The notes: generated by a model from the letters alone, not told the origin. Positions 34,077-43,068 are shown, numbered from the stretch's first letter. The stretch: DNA of 64,000 nt from CAVXHQ01 sp963789535 (GCA_963789535.1 CAWBKU010000004.1:372001-436000), one strand, 5' to 3'. A program made the numbers and translations.

Positions 34077-35165
34077 ATGGCCAGGCCTCCGTCCTCATCG
34101 CCGACCGGCGACCGCATCGCCAACCAGAAAGGCGATCGGATCGCCAAGGTGCTTGCCCGCGCCGGTGTCGCCTCGCGCCGCGATGCCGAACGGATGATCG
34201 CCGAGGGCCGCGTCCGGGTGAACGGCACGCGCATCGACAGCCCCGCGCTGAACGTCGGACCCGGCGATCGGATCAGCGTCGACGGCAAGCCCCTGCCGGC
34301 ACCCGAACGCCCGCGGCTCTGGCTCTATCACAAGCCGACCGGCCTCGTGACGACGGCGCGGGATGAAAAGGGGCGGGCCACGATCTTCGGCTCCCTGCCG
34401 CCCGAGATGGCGCAGGTGAACCCGGTCGGGCGCCTCGATATCACCTCGGAGGGGCTGATCCTGCTCACCAACGACGGCGCGCTCAAACGCCGCCTCGAAC
34501 TGCCGTCTACCGGCTGGCTGCGCCGCTACCGCGTCCGTATCAACGGCTCGGTCTCGGAGGCGTCGCTGGAAAAGTTGCGCGGCGGCATCGTGCTCGACGA
34601 CGGCACCCGGTTTCAGGCCATGGTGGTGACATTCGACCGCCAGCAGGGCGCCAACGCCTGGCTGACCGTCTCGCTGCGCGAGGGCAAGAACCGCGAGATC
34701 CGCCGCGCGATGGAGGCGATCGGCGTCGTCGTGAACCGCCTGATCCGCATTTCCTATGGGCCCTTCCAGCTCGGCAACCTCGGCCCCGGCGAGGTCGAGG
34801 AGATCAAGCCGAAGGTGATGCGCGACCAGCTTGGCCTTGCGGCGCCGGAGGGGCCGGGGGGCCGGTCCGTGCGGCGCGATGCGGATACCGACCGGCCCGC
34901 GCGCGCCAAGCCGGGCGTCGTCGGTGCAAAGCGGCCCGCGAGTTCGAAGAGTGCCGGTCCGAAAGCCGCCGGTCCAAAAGCAGCCAGTTCGAGAGCCACC
35001 GGCCCGAAGCCCGCCACCACCGGACCCGCCGCAAAGCCGCGCGCCGCGAAACCGACCTCTCCGAAACCCGACGCCGCCGCCGTCCGCCGGACGAAACCGG
35101 CGCGCAAACCGCGGGTCTCGACCCGCAATGCGCCTGCCCCCGCCGGGCCGAAGGGGAAAAAGTAG
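34077..35165 (+). CDS. rluB: 23S rRNA pseudouridine synthase (RluB type) with low-complexity tail
   Basis: A 362-residue enzyme. An S4 RNA-binding domain is at about 20-75 (RIAKVLARAGVASRRDAERMIAEGRV), then the RsuA/RluB catalytic domain with VGRLDITSEGLILLTNDG (catalytic Asp) and EGKNREIRRAMEAIGVVVNRL. The last about 90 residues are a basic, Ala/Pro/Lys/Ser-rich repeat-like tail (SKSAGPKAAGPKAASSRATG and so on), probably disordered and RNA-binding. It makes pseudouridine in helix 89 region of 23S rRNA (position 2605 in E. coli). Confidence 0.9.
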   Translation: MARPPSSSPTGDRIANQKGDRIAKVLARAGVASRRDAERMIAEGRVRVNGTRIDSPALNVGPGDRISVDGKPLPAPERPRLWLYHKPTGLVTTARDEKGRATIFGSLPPEMAQVNPVGRLDITSEGLILLTNDGALKRRLELPSTGWLRRYRVRINGSVSEASLEKLRGGIVLDDGTRFQAMVVTFDRQQGANAWLTVSLREGKNREIRRAMEAIGVVVNRLIRISYGPFQLGNLGPGEVEEIKPKVMRDQLGLAAPEGPGGRSVRRDADTDRPARAKPGVVGAKRPASSKSAGPKAAGPKAASSRATGPKPATTGPAAKPRAAKPTSPKPDAAAVRRTKPARKPRVSTRNAPAPAGPKGKK

Positions 35166-35331
35166 CACGACTTTCCCCGCATTGGCGCAGTCGCCGAAAG
35201 TTGACCCAACCACCGTCATCTGACCCGATATCCGGCCCAGTTCCCCGCCCGCCCTTGCGAGGGGGCTGCAAAACCGGGCACAGTGATCCTATGTTCGCCA
35301 GGGTCGGCATGTCGCAAAGGGTCCAGCACCG

Positions 35332-35562
35332 ATGATCCGGGTCTTGTTCGTCGTCGCCGTCGCGGCCCTGATCGCGGTGGCGCTCACCTCGCTCCACGCC
35401 GCCCTGACGCAGGCCGGCGTCCTCGCCCGCCGCCCCCGCGCGGCGCCCCCCGCGCCCTATATGACGAAGGCCTCAGCCATGCCCGCCGCCCTCAGACACG
35501 TCTCCTACGCGCTGCTGCTGGCGCTGATGTTCGGCATCGTCACCGGCTGGATCGGGGGCTGA
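35332..35562 (+). CDS. Small two-helix membrane protein
   Basis: A 76-residue protein with a hydrophobic N-terminal segment (LFVVAVAALIAVALTSLHAAL) and a second one at the C-terminus (HVSYALLLALMFGIVTGWIGG), with a Pro/Arg-rich loop between. I recognise no family. It ends 2 nt before the XpaC gene on the same strand and so is probably the first gene of the membrane-stress cluster. The call rests on composition and tight spacing. Confidence 0.7.
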   Translation: MIRVLFVVAVAALIAVALTSLHAALTQAGVLARRPRAAPPAPYMTKASAMPAALRHVSYALLLALMFGIVTGWIGG

Positions 35563-35564
35563 GC

Positions 35565-36470
35565 ATGGCCGAACGGTTCGGCGGCGCCCACAGCCCCGGC
35601 GCCCGCAAATCAGATGGCGCCCCCCCGGATGCGCAGGCCACGGCGATCCGCGAGGCGCGCGCCGAACAGGCCGCGATCCGCAACGCGGGCCGAAAGGCAT
35701 GGGTGCTGTTCGTGCCCGGCCCGCTGCTCGCGGTGCTGGCGCTGAACGAGGGGGCGGCCTCGCTCGCCCTGTCGCTGGTCGCCGCCGCCGCGATGCTGCT
35801 GGCCGCGTGGCTCTTGCGCGAGGGGCTGCGCGCCGAGGCCGCCTTTGCCGCCAGACCGGTCGCGCGAAAACCGGCGCTGCCGCGCAAGATGCTGGCGACG
35901 GCGCTGACCGGCGTGGGCGTGGCGCTGGCTGCCTTGACCGATAATGGCATATTTATTTCCGTGACTTATGGCATCATCGCCGGATCGCTGCACCTCGCGG
36001 CCTTTGGCATCGACCCTTTGCGCGACAAGCGGATGGAGGGTATCGACACGTTCCAGCAGGACCGCGTCGCGCAGGTCGTGGCCGAGGCCGAGACCTACCT
36101 CACCGCCATGGCCGACCATATCGCGGCGTTGAAGGACCGGGCCCTCGACCTGCGCATCGCCGCGTTCCAGGCCGTCGCGCGCAAGATGATCCGCACCGTC
36201 GAGGAGGATCCGCGTGACCTCACCGAGGCGCGCAAGTACCTGTCCGTCTATCTGCTCGGCGCGCGCGATGCCTCGGTAAAGTTCGCCGACCTCTATGCCC
36301 GCACCCGCGACGCCGGCGCCCGCACCGATTTCGAGGCATTGCTCACCGACCTCGAGACCAATTTCGCCGCCCGCACCGACCGGATGCTGGGCGGCGACCG
36401 CGACGACATGGACATCGAGATCAAGGTGCTGCGCGACCGCCTGTCGCGCGACGGCATCACGCCGCAATGA
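35565..36470 (+). CDS. XpaC family membrane protein (5-bromo-4-chloroindolyl phosphate hydrolysis family)
   Basis: A 301-residue protein. After a charged N-terminal tail come four hydrophobic segments in pairs (AWVLFVPGPLLAVLALN, LALSLVAAAAMLLAAWLL, MLATALTGVGVALAAL, FISVTYGIIAGSLHLAAFGI), and then a helical cytoplasmic domain (from about 145) with VAEAETYLTAMADHIAALK. This layout fits the PF10112 XpaC family, which in Firmicutes is encoded next to a TelA-family gene, as here. Function unknown, thought to be linked with envelope stress. ATG at 35565 chosen by the tight spacing. Confidence 0.8.
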   Translation: MAERFGGAHSPGARKSDGAPPDAQATAIREARAEQAAIRNAGRKAWVLFVPGPLLAVLALNEGAASLALSLVAAAAMLLAAWLLREGLRAEAAFAARPVARKPALPRKMLATALTGVGVALAALTDNGIFISVTYGIIAGSLHLAAFGIDPLRDKRMEGIDTFQQDRVAQVVAEAETYLTAMADHIAALKDRALDLRIAAFQAVARKMIRTVEEDPRDLTEARKYLSVYLLGARDASVKFADLYARTRDAGARTDFEALLTDLETNFAARTDRMLGGDRDDMDIEIKVLRDRLSRDGITPQ

Positions 36471-36510
36471 AGGGGGCGACCCGCCCCACGAGATTGAAAA
36501 AGGACAAGAC

Positions 36511-37702
36511 ATGGCCGAAACCGTTCAGGCTCAGGCGGCAACCCGCCTCGCGGAAGTTGAAAAAGTGACAGCCGTCGTGCTCGCCGAACCGCAGGGTGCG
36601 GTCGTGGCGCTCGCCGAGGCGCCACCCGAGGTGGGCGCCGAGATCCGTCGCCGGATGGACGAGATCGACATGGCGGACACCAATTCCATCGTCTCCTTCG
36701 GCTCGTCGGCGCAGGCCGAATTGCAGGTCATCTCACAGGCGATGCTGGCCGGGGTGCGCAACAAGGACGTCGGCCCCGCAGGCGATTCGCTGCGCGGCAT
36801 CGTCACCACCATCCGCGGCTTCTCGATCAGCGAACTCGACGTCCGCCGCGAGCGGTCGTGGTGGGAGAAACTGCTGGGCCGTGCCGCGCCGTTCGCCAAG
36901 TTCACGGCGCGCTTCGAGGAAGTGCAGGGCCAGATCGACAAGGTGACGACCGAGTTGCTCAAACACGAGCACGTGTTGCTCAAGGACATCGAAAGCCTCG
37001 ATCAGCTCTATGACAAGACCCTGAATTTCTACGACGAACTCGCCCTCTACATCGCCGCCGGCGAGGCAAAGCTCGCCGATCTGGATGCCACGACGATCCC
37101 CGCCAAGGAGGCCGAGGTGCAGGCCGCGCCCGAGGATCAGGGCGTCATGAAGGCGCAGGAGCTGCGCGACATCCGCAGCGCGCGCGACGACCTCGAACGT
37201 CGGGTCCACGACCTGAAGCTGACGCGGCAGGTGACGATGCAGTCGCTGCCCTCGATCCGGCTGGTGCAGGAGAACGACAAGTCCCTCGTGACCAAGATCA
37301 ACTCGACCCTCGTGAACACCGTGCCGCTGTGGGAAACCCAACTGGCGCAGGCCGTCACGATCCAGCGTTCGCAGGAGGCCGCCGTCGCCGTGCGCGAGGC
37401 CAACGACCTGACCAATGAACTCCTGACCTCGAACGCCGAGAACCTGCGCAGCCGCCAACAAGACGATCCGCACCGAGATGGAGCGTGGCGTCTTCGACAT
37501 CGAGGCGGTGAAGGCCGCCAACGCCAACCTGATCGCCACCATCAACGAAAGCCTCCAGATCGCCGACGAGGGCAAGAAGAAGCGCGCCGCCGCCGAGGCC
37601 GACCTGCAAAAGATGGAGGCCGACCTCAAGGACACCCTCGCCTCGGCCAAGGCCCGCAATTCTGGCACCGGCGAGGCGATCGGCACCGCGACCGGCACCT
37701 GA
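36511..37702 (+). pseudogene. Toxic anion resistance protein TelA family, interrupted by a frameshift
   Basis: The gene starts at 36511 after AAAAGGACAAGAC and reads as a TelA-family protein (NTNSIVSFGSSAQAELQVIS, FSISELDVRRERSWWEKLLG, TRQVTMQSLPSIRLVQENDK, NAENLR) for about 315 residues. Near 37448-37456 the frame is lost: the expected continuation NKTIRTEMERGVFDIEAVKA is encoded in the +1 frame and runs to a stop at 37700-37702. One extra base in CAGCCGCCAACAAG would explain it. In the unshifted frame the protein continues as an Arg/Gly-rich tail to 37773, where the stop overlaps the ATG of the next gene as ATGA. Either a mutated gene or a sequencing error; the family role is resistance to tellurite and other stress, unresolved at molecular level. 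Confidence 0.82.
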
Positions 37703-37769
37703 CCCCCCCGCGCCCGCGACGGCCAAAACCAACAAACGTCGTGGCCGCCCCCCTGAACGAGGCGCAAAG

Positions 37770-38759
37770 ATGAGCAGGCGCAGAACCCTCTCCCGGCCCC
37801 TCGCGGGCGCGCTCGTCGCGCTGGCGCTGGCCGGCTGCGCCGTCGATGCGCCGCCCGAAACGGTCGCCGCCGATCCGCCCACCGAACGTCCCGTCTTGCG
37901 GCCCGATGCCGCGCCGATCCCCGACCGCTCCGCCGAGAGCCTGGCTCTGTCGGCCTATTACGCCCGCCTGCAACAGAATCTGCTGGCGCAGGGCCTGATC
38001 CGCGGCGACGGCGGCGGGCCGGACACGCCGTTCACCGACGTGATGCTGACGCGGAACTTCGTCCGCATCGCGCTCTTCGACGAATACCGCGTCGACGCGG
38101 CCGGCGACCTGCGCCCGCAGGCCACCGTCAGCCGCCTGCGCCGTTGGGAACAGCCGATCCGGCTGGCCGTCGAATTCGGCGCGACGGTCCCCCTCGAACA
38201 GCGGCGCCGCGACCAGAACTCCGTCACCACCTTTGCTGCCCGCCTCGCGCGCCTGACCGGCGTGCCGATCCGTCCCGACGCGCAGGCAGCCAATTTCCGC
38301 GTCCTGGTCCTGAACGAGGACGACCGTGCCGCGTATGCCCCGCGCCTGCGCGAACTGGTCCCCGGCATCGCCGAAAGTTCGGTCCGCGCCTTCCTGAACC
38401 CGCCCCGCGACACGTTGTGCCTGGCGATCGCGTTCTCTGCCGACGGCGGTTCGGAATATGAACAGGCGATCATCCTCGTGCGCGGCGAGCATCCCGATCT
38501 GCTGCGCCTGTCGTGTTTTCACGAAGAGATGGCCCAGGCGATGGGCCTCGCCAACGACAGCCCCGCCGCGCGCCCGTCGATCTTCAACGACGACGAGGAG
38601 TTCGGCCTGCTGACGACGCACGACGAGTTGCTGCTGCGGATGCTCTATGACCGCCGCCTGCGTCCGGGGATGACGGCGGCCGAGGCGGCACCGATCGCGC
38701 GGGTGATCGCGAGCGAACTCATCGGCGACCGGTCGGTCGCTGCCCTCGGCCCAGGCTGA
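37770..38759 (+). CDS. DUF2927 domain lipoprotein
   Basis: A 329-residue protein with signal peptide and lipobox (LVALALAGCAVD, Cys about 24), so probably an outer- or inner-membrane-anchored periplasmic lipoprotein. The rest contains FTDVMLTRNFVRIALFDEYR and a late CFHEEMAQAMGLANDSPAARPSIFNDDEEFG segment, with an HEE pair typical of the DUF2927 family; a metallopeptidase-like role has been suggested only by motif. It is encoded between the telA frame and a flavodoxin-like gene and belongs to the envelope-stress cluster in relatives. Confidence 0.8.
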   Translation: MSRRRTLSRPLAGALVALALAGCAVDAPPETVAADPPTERPVLRPDAAPIPDRSAESLALSAYYARLQQNLLAQGLIRGDGGGPDTPFTDVMLTRNFVRIALFDEYRVDAAGDLRPQATVSRLRRWEQPIRLAVEFGATVPLEQRRRDQNSVTTFAARLARLTGVPIRPDAQAANFRVLVLNEDDRAAYAPRLRELVPGIAESSVRAFLNPPRDTLCLAIAFSADGGSEYEQAIILVRGEHPDLLRLSCFHEEMAQAMGLANDSPAARPSIFNDDEEFGLLTTHDELLLRMLYDRRLRPGMTAAEAAPIARVIASELIGDRSVAALGPG

Positions 38760-38826
38760 CGCAAACGTCATCGCAGCCCGGCCTGGTCCGTCCTAGGCTG
38801 CCACTCTGCCCTGGAAGGAATGCGCA

Positions 38827-39585
38827 ATGCCACTCAACGACCGTCAGTCCGCGCTCTGTGGCACCTCGGGTTCCGATTTCTCGGACCTGCGCGCCGTCAT
38901 CCTCAACACCTCACTGAAACGCGACGCGGACACATCGCACACCCGCCTCCTGCTCGGCGTCGCGGGAGAGATCATGGAAAAGAACGGCATCGCGGTCGAT
39001 CATATCCACATGCGTGACCATACCGTCGCCTTCGGCGTGCAGCCCGACATGACCGAACAAGGTGCGGATCGCGACGACTGGCCTGCCCTGTGGGACCGGG
39101 TCCATGCCGCCGATATCGTGCTCATCGGCACGCCGATCTGGCTGGGCGAGGTCTCGTCCCCCTGCCGCCTGCTGATCGAACGTCTCTATGCGATGTCGGG
39201 CAAGCTCAACGACGCCGGGCAAAGCATCTATTACGGCAAGGTCGGGGGCGCCGTCGTCACCGGCAACGAGGACGGGATCAAGCATTGCGCGATGTCGATC
39301 CTCTATGCGCTTCAACACCTTGGCTGCACGATCCCGCCGCAGGCCGATTGCGGCTGGATCGGCGAGGCGGGGCCGGGGCCGTCGTACGGCGACGCCCGTG
39401 ACGACGGCACCGCCGTCGGATTCGACAACGAATTCACCCAACGCAACGCGACGATCATGACCTGGAACCTGATGCACATGGCCCGGATGCTGCGCGACCA
39501 CCCGCTCCCGAACCACGGCAACGACCGCACCGCCTGGGACGCCGGCTGCCAAGCGGATTTCGAGAACCCCGAACATCGCGTGTAG
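38827..39585 (+). CDS. NAD(P)H-dependent oxidoreductase, flavodoxin-like fold
   Basis: A 252-residue protein. The first strand and phosphate loop is ILNTSLKRDADTSHT, followed by DIVLIGTPIWLGEVSSPCRLLIERL (second FMN-contacting segment) and GKVGGAVVTGNEDGIKH (third). These are the characteristic FMN-binding segments of NADPH-dependent FMN reductases of the PF03358 group. It probably reduces FMN or a quinone. It stands between the lipoprotein and the SPFH gene, 67 nt after the former and 78 nt before the latter, so it may have its own promoter. Confidence 0.85.
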   Translation: MPLNDRQSALCGTSGSDFSDLRAVILNTSLKRDADTSHTRLLLGVAGEIMEKNGIAVDHIHMRDHTVAFGVQPDMTEQGADRDDWPALWDRVHAADIVLIGTPIWLGEVSSPCRLLIERLYAMSGKLNDAGQSIYYGKVGGAVVTGNEDGIKHCAMSILYALQHLGCTIPPQADCGWIGEAGPGPSYGDARDDGTAVGFDNEFTQRNATIMTWNLMHMARMLRDHPLPNHGNDRTAWDAGCQADFENPEHRV

Positions 39586-39663
39586 CGGTTGCGGGTCCGC
39601 GCATTGGCAATCGCCGCACGGCCCGCCTATATTGCCCGCAAAGACAATTGGAGCACGCACCCC

Positions 39664-40767
39664 ATGGGCATCCTCGACTTCCTCTCCGGCCAGTTCATCG
39701 ACGTCATCGCCTGGACCGACGACACCCGCGACACGATGGTCTGGCGGTTCGAGCGGCAGGGCCACGAGATCAAATACGGCGCCAAGCTGACCGTCCGCGA
39801 GGGGCAGAACGCGGTGTTCATCCACGAGGGACAGCTCGCCGATGTGTTCACCCCCGGTCTCTACCAGCTCGAGACCAACAACATGCCGATCCTGACGACG
39901 CTTCAGAACTGGGACCACGGCTTTCAAAGCCCGTTCAAGTCAGAGATCTATTTCGTCAACACGACCCGCTTCAACGACCAGAAATGGGGCACCAAGAACC
40001 CGATCATGTGCCGCGACCCCGAGTTCGGTCCGGTGCGGATCCGCGCCTTCGGCACCTATTCCATGCGCGTCGCCGACGCCGGCACCTTCATGACCGAGAT
40101 CGTCGGCACCGATGGCGAATTCACCGCCGACGAGGTCAGTTTCCAGATCCGCAACGTCATGGTGCAGGAGGTGAGCCGCGTTCTGGCCTCGTCCGGCATC
40201 CCGGTCCTCGACATGGCGGCCAACACCGCCGACCTGTCGAAACTCATCACCGATGCCATCGCCCCCACGATCAAGGCCTACGGTCTCGCCATCCCCGAAT
40301 TCTACATCGAGAACATCTCGTTGCCCGAGGCGGTCGAGGCGGTGCTCGACAAGCGGACCTCGATGGGGATCGCGGGGGATCTCGGCAAATACGCGCAGTT
40401 CTCCGCCGCCGAGGCGATGACAGCCGCGGCGTCCAATCCGGGTGCCGCCGGGATGGGCATGGGGATGGGCGTCGGGATCGGCATGGCCGGCGGCATCGCC
40501 GGACCCTGGGGCACGGCGCCCGCCGCCGCACCCGCCGCCCCGCCGCCGCCGCCCACCGAAAGCGTCTGGCACGTCGCCACCAACGGTCAGACCACCGGCC
40601 CGTTCAGCCGCGCGACGATGGGCCAGATGATCGCCTCCGGGCAGTTGACGCGCGACAGCACCGTCTGGACGGCGGGGCAGGACGGCTGGAAAAAGGCGGG
40701 TGACGTGACCGCGCTCGCCACGCTCTTTACCGTTGCCCCGCCCCCGCCGCCGCCGCCGGGGGCCTAG
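39664..40767 (+). CDS. SPFH domain protein with C-terminal GYF_2 domain (YdjI-like)
   Basis: A 367-residue protein. Residues 1-240 are the SPFH/virion-core-protein-like part (MGILDFLSGQFIDVIAWTDD, IRAFGTYSMRVADAGTF, IENISLPEAVEAVLDKRTSMG). A Gly/Met/Pro-rich linker is near 255-295. The final about 60 residues form a GYF_2 (DUF4339-type) domain (VWHVATNGQTTGPFSRATMG, STVWTAGQDGWKKAGDV), which usually binds proline-rich peptides. In Bacillus the similar YdjI scaffolds PspA at the membrane. It is probably peripheral to the membrane and assembles the neighbouring stress proteins. Confidence 0.85.
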   Translation: MGILDFLSGQFIDVIAWTDDTRDTMVWRFERQGHEIKYGAKLTVREGQNAVFIHEGQLADVFTPGLYQLETNNMPILTTLQNWDHGFQSPFKSEIYFVNTTRFNDQKWGTKNPIMCRDPEFGPVRIRAFGTYSMRVADAGTFMTEIVGTDGEFTADEVSFQIRNVMVQEVSRVLASSGIPVLDMAANTADLSKLITDAIAPTIKAYGLAIPEFYIENISLPEAVEAVLDKRTSMGIAGDLGKYAQFSAAEAMTAAASNPGAAGMGMGMGVGIGMAGGIAGPWGTAPAAAPAAPPPPPTESVWHVATNGQTTGPFSRATMGQMIASGQLTRDSTVWTAGQDGWKKAGDVTALATLFTVAPPPPPPPGA

Positions 40768-40937
40768 GGGCATGGCGGCTGTCCAGACCGGCGACGCAAA
40801 GGCCGGGGTGATCGCGGGCGGCCCCGGGCCGATCGACATGACGGCCGGTTCACGCCATCCCGACGGCCCCTGACGTGACGATCCGTCATCCGGCGCGGCG
40901 CGTGAAACCATCGACCCCGCTGCTTCGTATCTGGGAC

Positions 40938-41489
40938 ATGGACCCCCTCCGCCGTCACCTGCCGCACCGCCGCACCGCCCTCAAGGTCGTGCACTGGTCC
41001 ATCGTGCCGCTCTTTGCGTGGTTCACTCTCGTGCAGCCCTCGGACGTGCAGCGGGTCGGCGCCTGGGCGGTGCACCTGCATTCGGTCCTCGGGCTCGTCT
41101 TCGTGTCGCTGGCGCTCTTGTGGACCGCCGACTACCTGCGTCGCGGCCTCGCCTCGCGTCCGGGGCCGAAACTGCCGCCCTGGGCGCGGGTGACGCACCG
41201 CCTGCTGCACAAGACGCTGATCTGGGGCCTGTTCGGTGTCGCGCTCACCGGTTTCGGCCTCGGCGTCACTTCCGCCGTGCAACTCTGGGCGGGCGGCATC
41301 GTGCCGATCGCGGTGCCGCTGAACCTGCCGGGCGCCAACGATCTCGTCGGCGTCGTCCATTCCATCGAGTTCTACGCCCTCGCCGTCGTCGCTGCTTTCC
41401 ATGCCGCCTTCCATCTCTGGCGCCATGTCGCGTTGCGCGACAATGCGCTGCGCATCATGGCGCCGAAGGCGCTGCACCGGTTCCTGTGA
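40938..41489 (+). CDS. Cytochrome b561-like membrane protein
   Basis: About 183 residues with four membrane helices. Heme-ligand type histidines appear in HWSIVPLFAWF, VHLHSVLGLVF and AFHAAFHLWRH, as in bacterial b561/hydrogenase-type cytochrome b. It may shuttle electrons in the inner membrane; its partner is not evident. The start is uncertain: the frame is open to a GTG at 40875, while the ATG at 40938 gives a standard short N-terminus (MDPLRRHLPHRRTALKVVH) and neither has a strong Shine-Dalgarno. Its stop overlaps the next gene's GTG as GTGA. Confidence 0.8.
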   Translation: MDPLRRHLPHRRTALKVVHWSIVPLFAWFTLVQPSDVQRVGAWAVHLHSVLGLVFVSLALLWTADYLRRGLASRPGPKLPPWARVTHRLLHKTLIWGLFGVALTGFGLGVTSAVQLWAGGIVPIAVPLNLPGANDLVGVVHSIEFYALAVVAAFHAAFHLWRHVALRDNALRIMAPKALHRFL

Positions 41490-41914
41490 ACACGCCCCGC
41501 CGACACCTGAATATCGCGCTGCACTGGGCGATCGTCTTCACGCTGCTGGCGATGATAAAGGGCGGCACCGGCGCCGTCGGTGTCCGCTGGGTCTATGTCG
41601 CCCTTGCCGTCCTGTGGGTCGCCATCACGCTCCGCTACGGCCCGCTCGCGCGTCCGGGGCCGAAGATCACCGGCACCGCCCGCGCTTTCTTTGTCCCGGC
41701 GCACTGGTTCCTGCACGGTCTCATCGCCCTCTCCGCGCTGTTGAACGCCGCCGAACTGACCGGCCTGATCACCCCCGGCGCCGCCTGGATTTCCCTTCTC
41801 GTGCTCTTGTCAGCGGGCACGTTCCACGCGATCTTCCACGTCTGGCGCCATACCGCGCTCTACGATGGCGCCCTGCGCCTGATTACCCCGCGCGCGATCC
41901 ACAAGTATCTCTGA
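41486..41914 (+). CDS. Second cytochrome b561-like protein, degenerate
   Basis: A 142-residue protein starting at GTG 41486, overlapping the preceding b561 gene by four bases (GTGA). It has four hydrophobic segments and the helices NIALHWAIVF, AHWFLHGLIAL and FHAIFHVWRHTALYD, clearly related to the protein upstream; but its second helix (GVRWVYVALAVLWVAI) lacks a histidine, so it may bind a single heme or none. Probably the result of duplication and division of labour, and likely to form a heteromer with its neighbour. Confidence 0.75.
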   Translation: MNTPRRHLNIALHWAIVFTLLAMIKGGTGAVGVRWVYVALAVLWVAITLRYGPLARPGPKITGTARAFFVPAHWFLHGLIALSALLNAAELTGLITPGAAWISLLVLLSAGTFHAIFHVWRHTALYDGALRLITPRAIHKYL

Positions 41915-41928
41915 GCCCAAGGCCCTGC

Positions 41929-43068
41929 ATGCCCCCGCCGACCGACAATCCCTGGACCGACGAAGACGAGGGCGCGGCCCCGCTCGAGGAGCACCGCTTT
42001 CCCTGTCCCACCTGCGGCGCGAACATGGAATTCGCCCCCGGCGGTACCGGTCTGCTGTGCCCCAACTGCGGCAATACAGAGGCGATCGACTTCTTCGAGG
42101 GCCGCGCCGAGGCGGTGGCCGAGAACGACTTCGAGGCGGCGCTGCGCATTGCCGGCGCGTCGGCCGAGGTCGAAGAGACCCGCGTCGTCACCTGCCCGAA
42201 CTGCGGCGCGCAGACCGCCTTCGACCAGTCGGTGCAGGCCGCGACCTGCCCGTTCTGCGACACGCCCCTCGTCATGGACACCGGCCTGCACCGCCAGATC
42301 AAGCCCGCCGCCGTCCTGCCCTTCGCACTCGACGAGCGCGCCGCCCGGGCGCGGATGACCGACTGGCTTGGCAGCCTGTGGTTCGCGCCCAACGGCTTGC
42401 AGGACTATGCCCGCAAGGGGCGCGCGATGCGCGGCATCTACGTCCCCTACTGGACCTACGACAGCGATACCCGCAGCCGCTATTCCGGAGCGCGCGGCAC
42501 GCATTACTACGTCACCCGCACCGTGACCCGCAACGGCAAGCGCGAGCAGGTCCGCGAGCGCAAGACGCGCTGGACCAACGTGTCGGGCCGGGTCGCGCGG
42601 TTCTTCGACGACGTGCTGGTCCTCGCTTCGAATTCCTTGCCGAAGAAATACACCGACGCCCTCGCACCCTGGGATCTCGGCGACCTCGCGCCCTACCGGC
42701 CCGAATTCCTCGCAGGCTTCGGCGCCGAGGGCTATCAGGTGGAACTCGCCGAGGGGTTCGCCGAGGCGAAACGGATCATGGACGCCCAGATCCGCGCCGA
42801 CGTGCGTGCCGACATCGGCGGCGACGAGCAGCGGATCGGCGGCGTCACCACCGCCTACGACGACATCACCTTCAAGCATATCCTGCTGCCGGTCTGGCTC
42901 GCCGCCTATAAGTACGGCGGGCGCACGTTCCGCTTCGTGGTCAACGCCCGCACCGGCAAGGTGCAGGGTGAGCGGCCCTATTCCAGATGGAAGATCGCCG
43001 TCGCCGTGGTCGCGGGCCTGATCGTCGCGGGCATCGCCGCCTATGTCGCCTACCTGAACCAGAGCTGA
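41929..43068 (+). CDS. TFIIB-type zinc-ribbon membrane protein (YdjG-like)
   Basis: A 379-residue protein. Two zinc ribbons are visible: FPCPTCGANMEF ... LLCPNCGN at about 23-50, and VTCPNCGAQTAF ... ATCPFCDTP near 86-115. A central domain (about 130-350) with YVPYWTYDSDTRSRYSG and HILLPVWLAAYKYGGRTFRF follows; the C-terminus ends with one membrane helix (IAVAVVAGLIVAGIAAYVAYL). Homologues in Bacillus (YdjG) work with SPFH protein YdjI. It begins 15 nt after the b561-like gene. It overlaps dtd at its 3' end (TGATG). Confidence 0.8.
   Translation: MPPPTDNPWTDEDEGAAPLEEHRFPCPTCGANMEFAPGGTGLLCPNCGNTEAIDFFEGRAEAVAENDFEAALRIAGASAEVEETRVVTCPNCGAQTAFDQSVQAATCPFCDTPLVMDTGLHRQIKPAAVLPFALDERAARARMTDWLGSLWFAPNGLQDYARKGRAMRGIYVPYWTYDSDTRSRYSGARGTHYYVTRTVTRNGKREQVRERKTRWTNVSGRVARFFDDVLVLASNSLPKKYTDALAPWDLGDLAPYRPEFLAGFGAEGYQVELAEGFAEAKRIMDAQIRADVRADIGGDEQRIGGVTTAYDDITFKHILLPVWLAAYKYGGRTFRFVVNARTGKVQGERPYSRWKIAVAVVAGLIVAGIAAYVAYLNQS

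Noticed and set aside
37626..38771. 381-codon minus-strand open frame over the DUF2927 gene
   Set aside because: Antisense to a lipoprotein with clear signal; no family match.
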